A DNA stretch of 64,000 bases from Sphingomonas hominis (GTDB lineage: Bacteria; Pseudomonadota; Alphaproteobacteria; Sphingomonadales; Sphingomonadaceae). Under the pieces are notes generated by a model, which searched no databases, was not told where the DNA came from, and was given only the letters and a program-made list of their open reading frames with translations. The stretch covers positions 1 to 64,000 of the forward strand of contig NZ_JABULH010000004.1 in assembly GCF_013328205.1 (NCBI RefSeq), given 5' to 3'. Each line of letters starts with the position of its first letter. Position 1 is the stretch's first letter. The position numbers and the translations under genes are program-made. Positions 63,258-64,000 of the stretch are shown piece after piece.

Positions 63258-64000
63258 TTACATGCGAAGGTCGGCGGCGTATCCGGTTAGTTCGAGATAT
63301 CCTCGGCCGCCCGCGGTGCTGACCGCACCTTCCCAATAGACCGGCTGCCCGGCGGCGCGCGCGTCGACCTCCTGATCGGCGAAGACCGGTTGCAGCCGAA
63401 AGCGCTTCACACCCTCGGGCAAGCGAATGCTGACGACCTGTGCCACCGGGTAGCGCGCGCCGGTTCGTCGCGAGCGCCACGTCGCGGTGGGCGTGAAAGC
63501 AACGTCGCCGGGGTTGAGCCGCGTCACTCGCCCGTCAGCGCGGCGATAGGAGCCACCGGCCCACAGCACGCCGCCGCCTTTGCGGCGGATGCGGAACGCC
63601 ATCAGCGCAGCACCATCGTCGAGGTTTAGCCCGGTCCAGTCCCAGCCAGCGGCGGTGGGTGCGAGATAGTCGGACGACCATTCGCGATCGAGCCACGCCT
63701 CGCCGGTCACGCGCTCTGACCGACCCGCGCGCACGATCTGTCCCGAGACCGCAAGGTGCGGCAGCGAGTAATAATAGCTCGCCTGTTCCGGCTTCGGTCC
63801 TTTGCGGCTGTAGCCGTTCTCGCCTTGCAACAGCGGCGGCTGCGTCGGACGGAATGCGAGGTTGAGCGCGAAGTCGCGTCCGCCGACGTGGGTCGTGAAG
63901 CGGCCATCGCTCGCGCGACGCAAGGTCCAGCCGTTCAATCGCACATCGGCGTCGCCGGTCGCCGCACCCGCCAACCCGAACCCTGCACGCGCCGCCCGCT
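63258..64000 (-). CDS. CrtC/AttH lipocalin-like protein, 5' end outside the window
   Basis: The C-terminal part (at least 238 residues, open to the right edge) of a lipocalin-like beta-barrel protein of the CrtC (hydroxyneurosporene synthase)/AttH family. Diagnostic stretches are QASYYYSLPHLAVSGQI, VTGEAWLDREWSS, GWDWTGLNLDDGAALMAFRIR and YWEGAVSTAGGRGYLELTGYA. In many bacteria such genes accompany ABC-type lipoprotein-export permeases and have nothing to do with carotenoids. It is convergent with the ThuA gene across 12 bp and may mark the end of the polysaccharide island. Confidence 0.78.
   Translation of the reverse strand, partial: RAARAGFGLAGAATGDADVRLNGWTLRRASDGRFTTHVGGRDFALNLAFRPTQPPLLQGENGYSRKGPKPEQASYYYSLPHLAVSGQIVRAGRSERVTGEAWLDREWSSDYLAPTAAGWDWTGLNLDDGAALMAFRIRRKGGGVLWAGGSYRRADGRVTRLNPGDVAFTPTATWRSRRTGARYPVAQVVSIRLPEGVKRFRLQPVFADQEVDARAAGQPVYWEGAVSTAGGRGYLELTGYAADLRM

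Noticed and set aside
1-64000. Search for transposases, integrases, phage genes or insertion sequences
   Set aside because: No translated frame shows transposase, integrase or phage motifs. The island's boundaries are therefore not explained by a visible mobile element.
63258-64000. Carotenoid pathway suggested by the CrtC-like sequence
   Set aside because: No other carotenoid gene is visible, and lipocalin-like CrtC/AttH proteins commonly occur without carotenoid genes.

Overview
The window is high-GC DNA from what looks like a sphingomonad (Sphingomonas-type alphaproteobacterium). The evidence is two very large TonB-dependent receptors with Caulobacter/sphingomonad-type plug sequences, Caulobacter-type oxidative xylose genes (XylD, XylX, NAD-dependent xylose dehydrogenase), and the TonB receptor / SapC / cupin-JmjC / tryptophan-halogenase association typical of this group. 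Apart from the 3' end of an initiator tRNA at the left edge, nearly all of it is one polysaccharide-utilisation island for plant cell-wall hemicellulose: glucuronoarabinoxylan, plus arabinan- and xyloglucan-like side chains.

Layout. (1) 1-41: tRNA-fMet 3' end. (2) 153-9661, minus: a decayed GH95 fucosidase pseudogene, a secreted alpha/beta esterase, a GH43, a frameshifted alpha/beta hydrolase, then GH43-xylB-xylA (isomerase route). (3) 9869-14307, plus: LacI-family regulator, xylonate dehydratase, MFS sugar transporter, then a strong terminator. (4) 14405-18627, minus: SGNH esterase, xylX, xylose dehydrogenase, xylonolactonase (oxidative route). (5) 18759-29317: cupin/JmjC-like protein (+), four overlapping tryptophan-halogenase-family genes (-), TonB receptor 1 (+). 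(6) 29544-35473: GH67-GH10 (-) divergent from GH3 (+). (7) 35529-43859: GH9-GH43 (-) divergent from a small secreted protein, a GH43 and a GH51 (+). (8) 43984-55245, minus: TonB receptor 2, halogenase, sialate-O-acetylesterase-type protein, GH3 and GH27. (9) 55474-63245, plus: SapC, a second cupin/JmjC protein, a secreted cupin, GH35, GH31 and a ThuA-fold protein. (10) A partial CrtC/lipocalin-like gene runs off the right edge.

How it fits together. Secreted GH10, GH67, GH43, GH51 and GH3 enzymes and esterases can debranch and depolymerise glucuronoarabinoxylan. GH9, GH31 (with a PA14-like insert), GH35 and GH27 suit xyloglucan or galactosylated glycans. The two TonB receptors would import oligomers and the MFS carrier the monomer. 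Xylose can then go through XylA/XylB to the pentose phosphate pathway, or through dehydrogenase, lactonase, XylD and XylX towards 2-ketoglutarate semialdehyde. A palindromic LacI-type operator, close to TGGTAGCGCTAACA / TGATAGCGCTATCA, recurs at nine positions in front of most of these transcription units, which suggests one regulon under the LacI-family gene at 9869-10954.

The most unusual content is the pair of receptor-linked modules of flavin-dependent halogenase-like and JmjC-like proteins (five halogenase homologues, two JmjC-like proteins, one SapC). One halogenase homologue has lost the FAD motif and the catalytic Lys and Glu, so it looks like a pseudoenzyme kept in frame within an overlapping operon.
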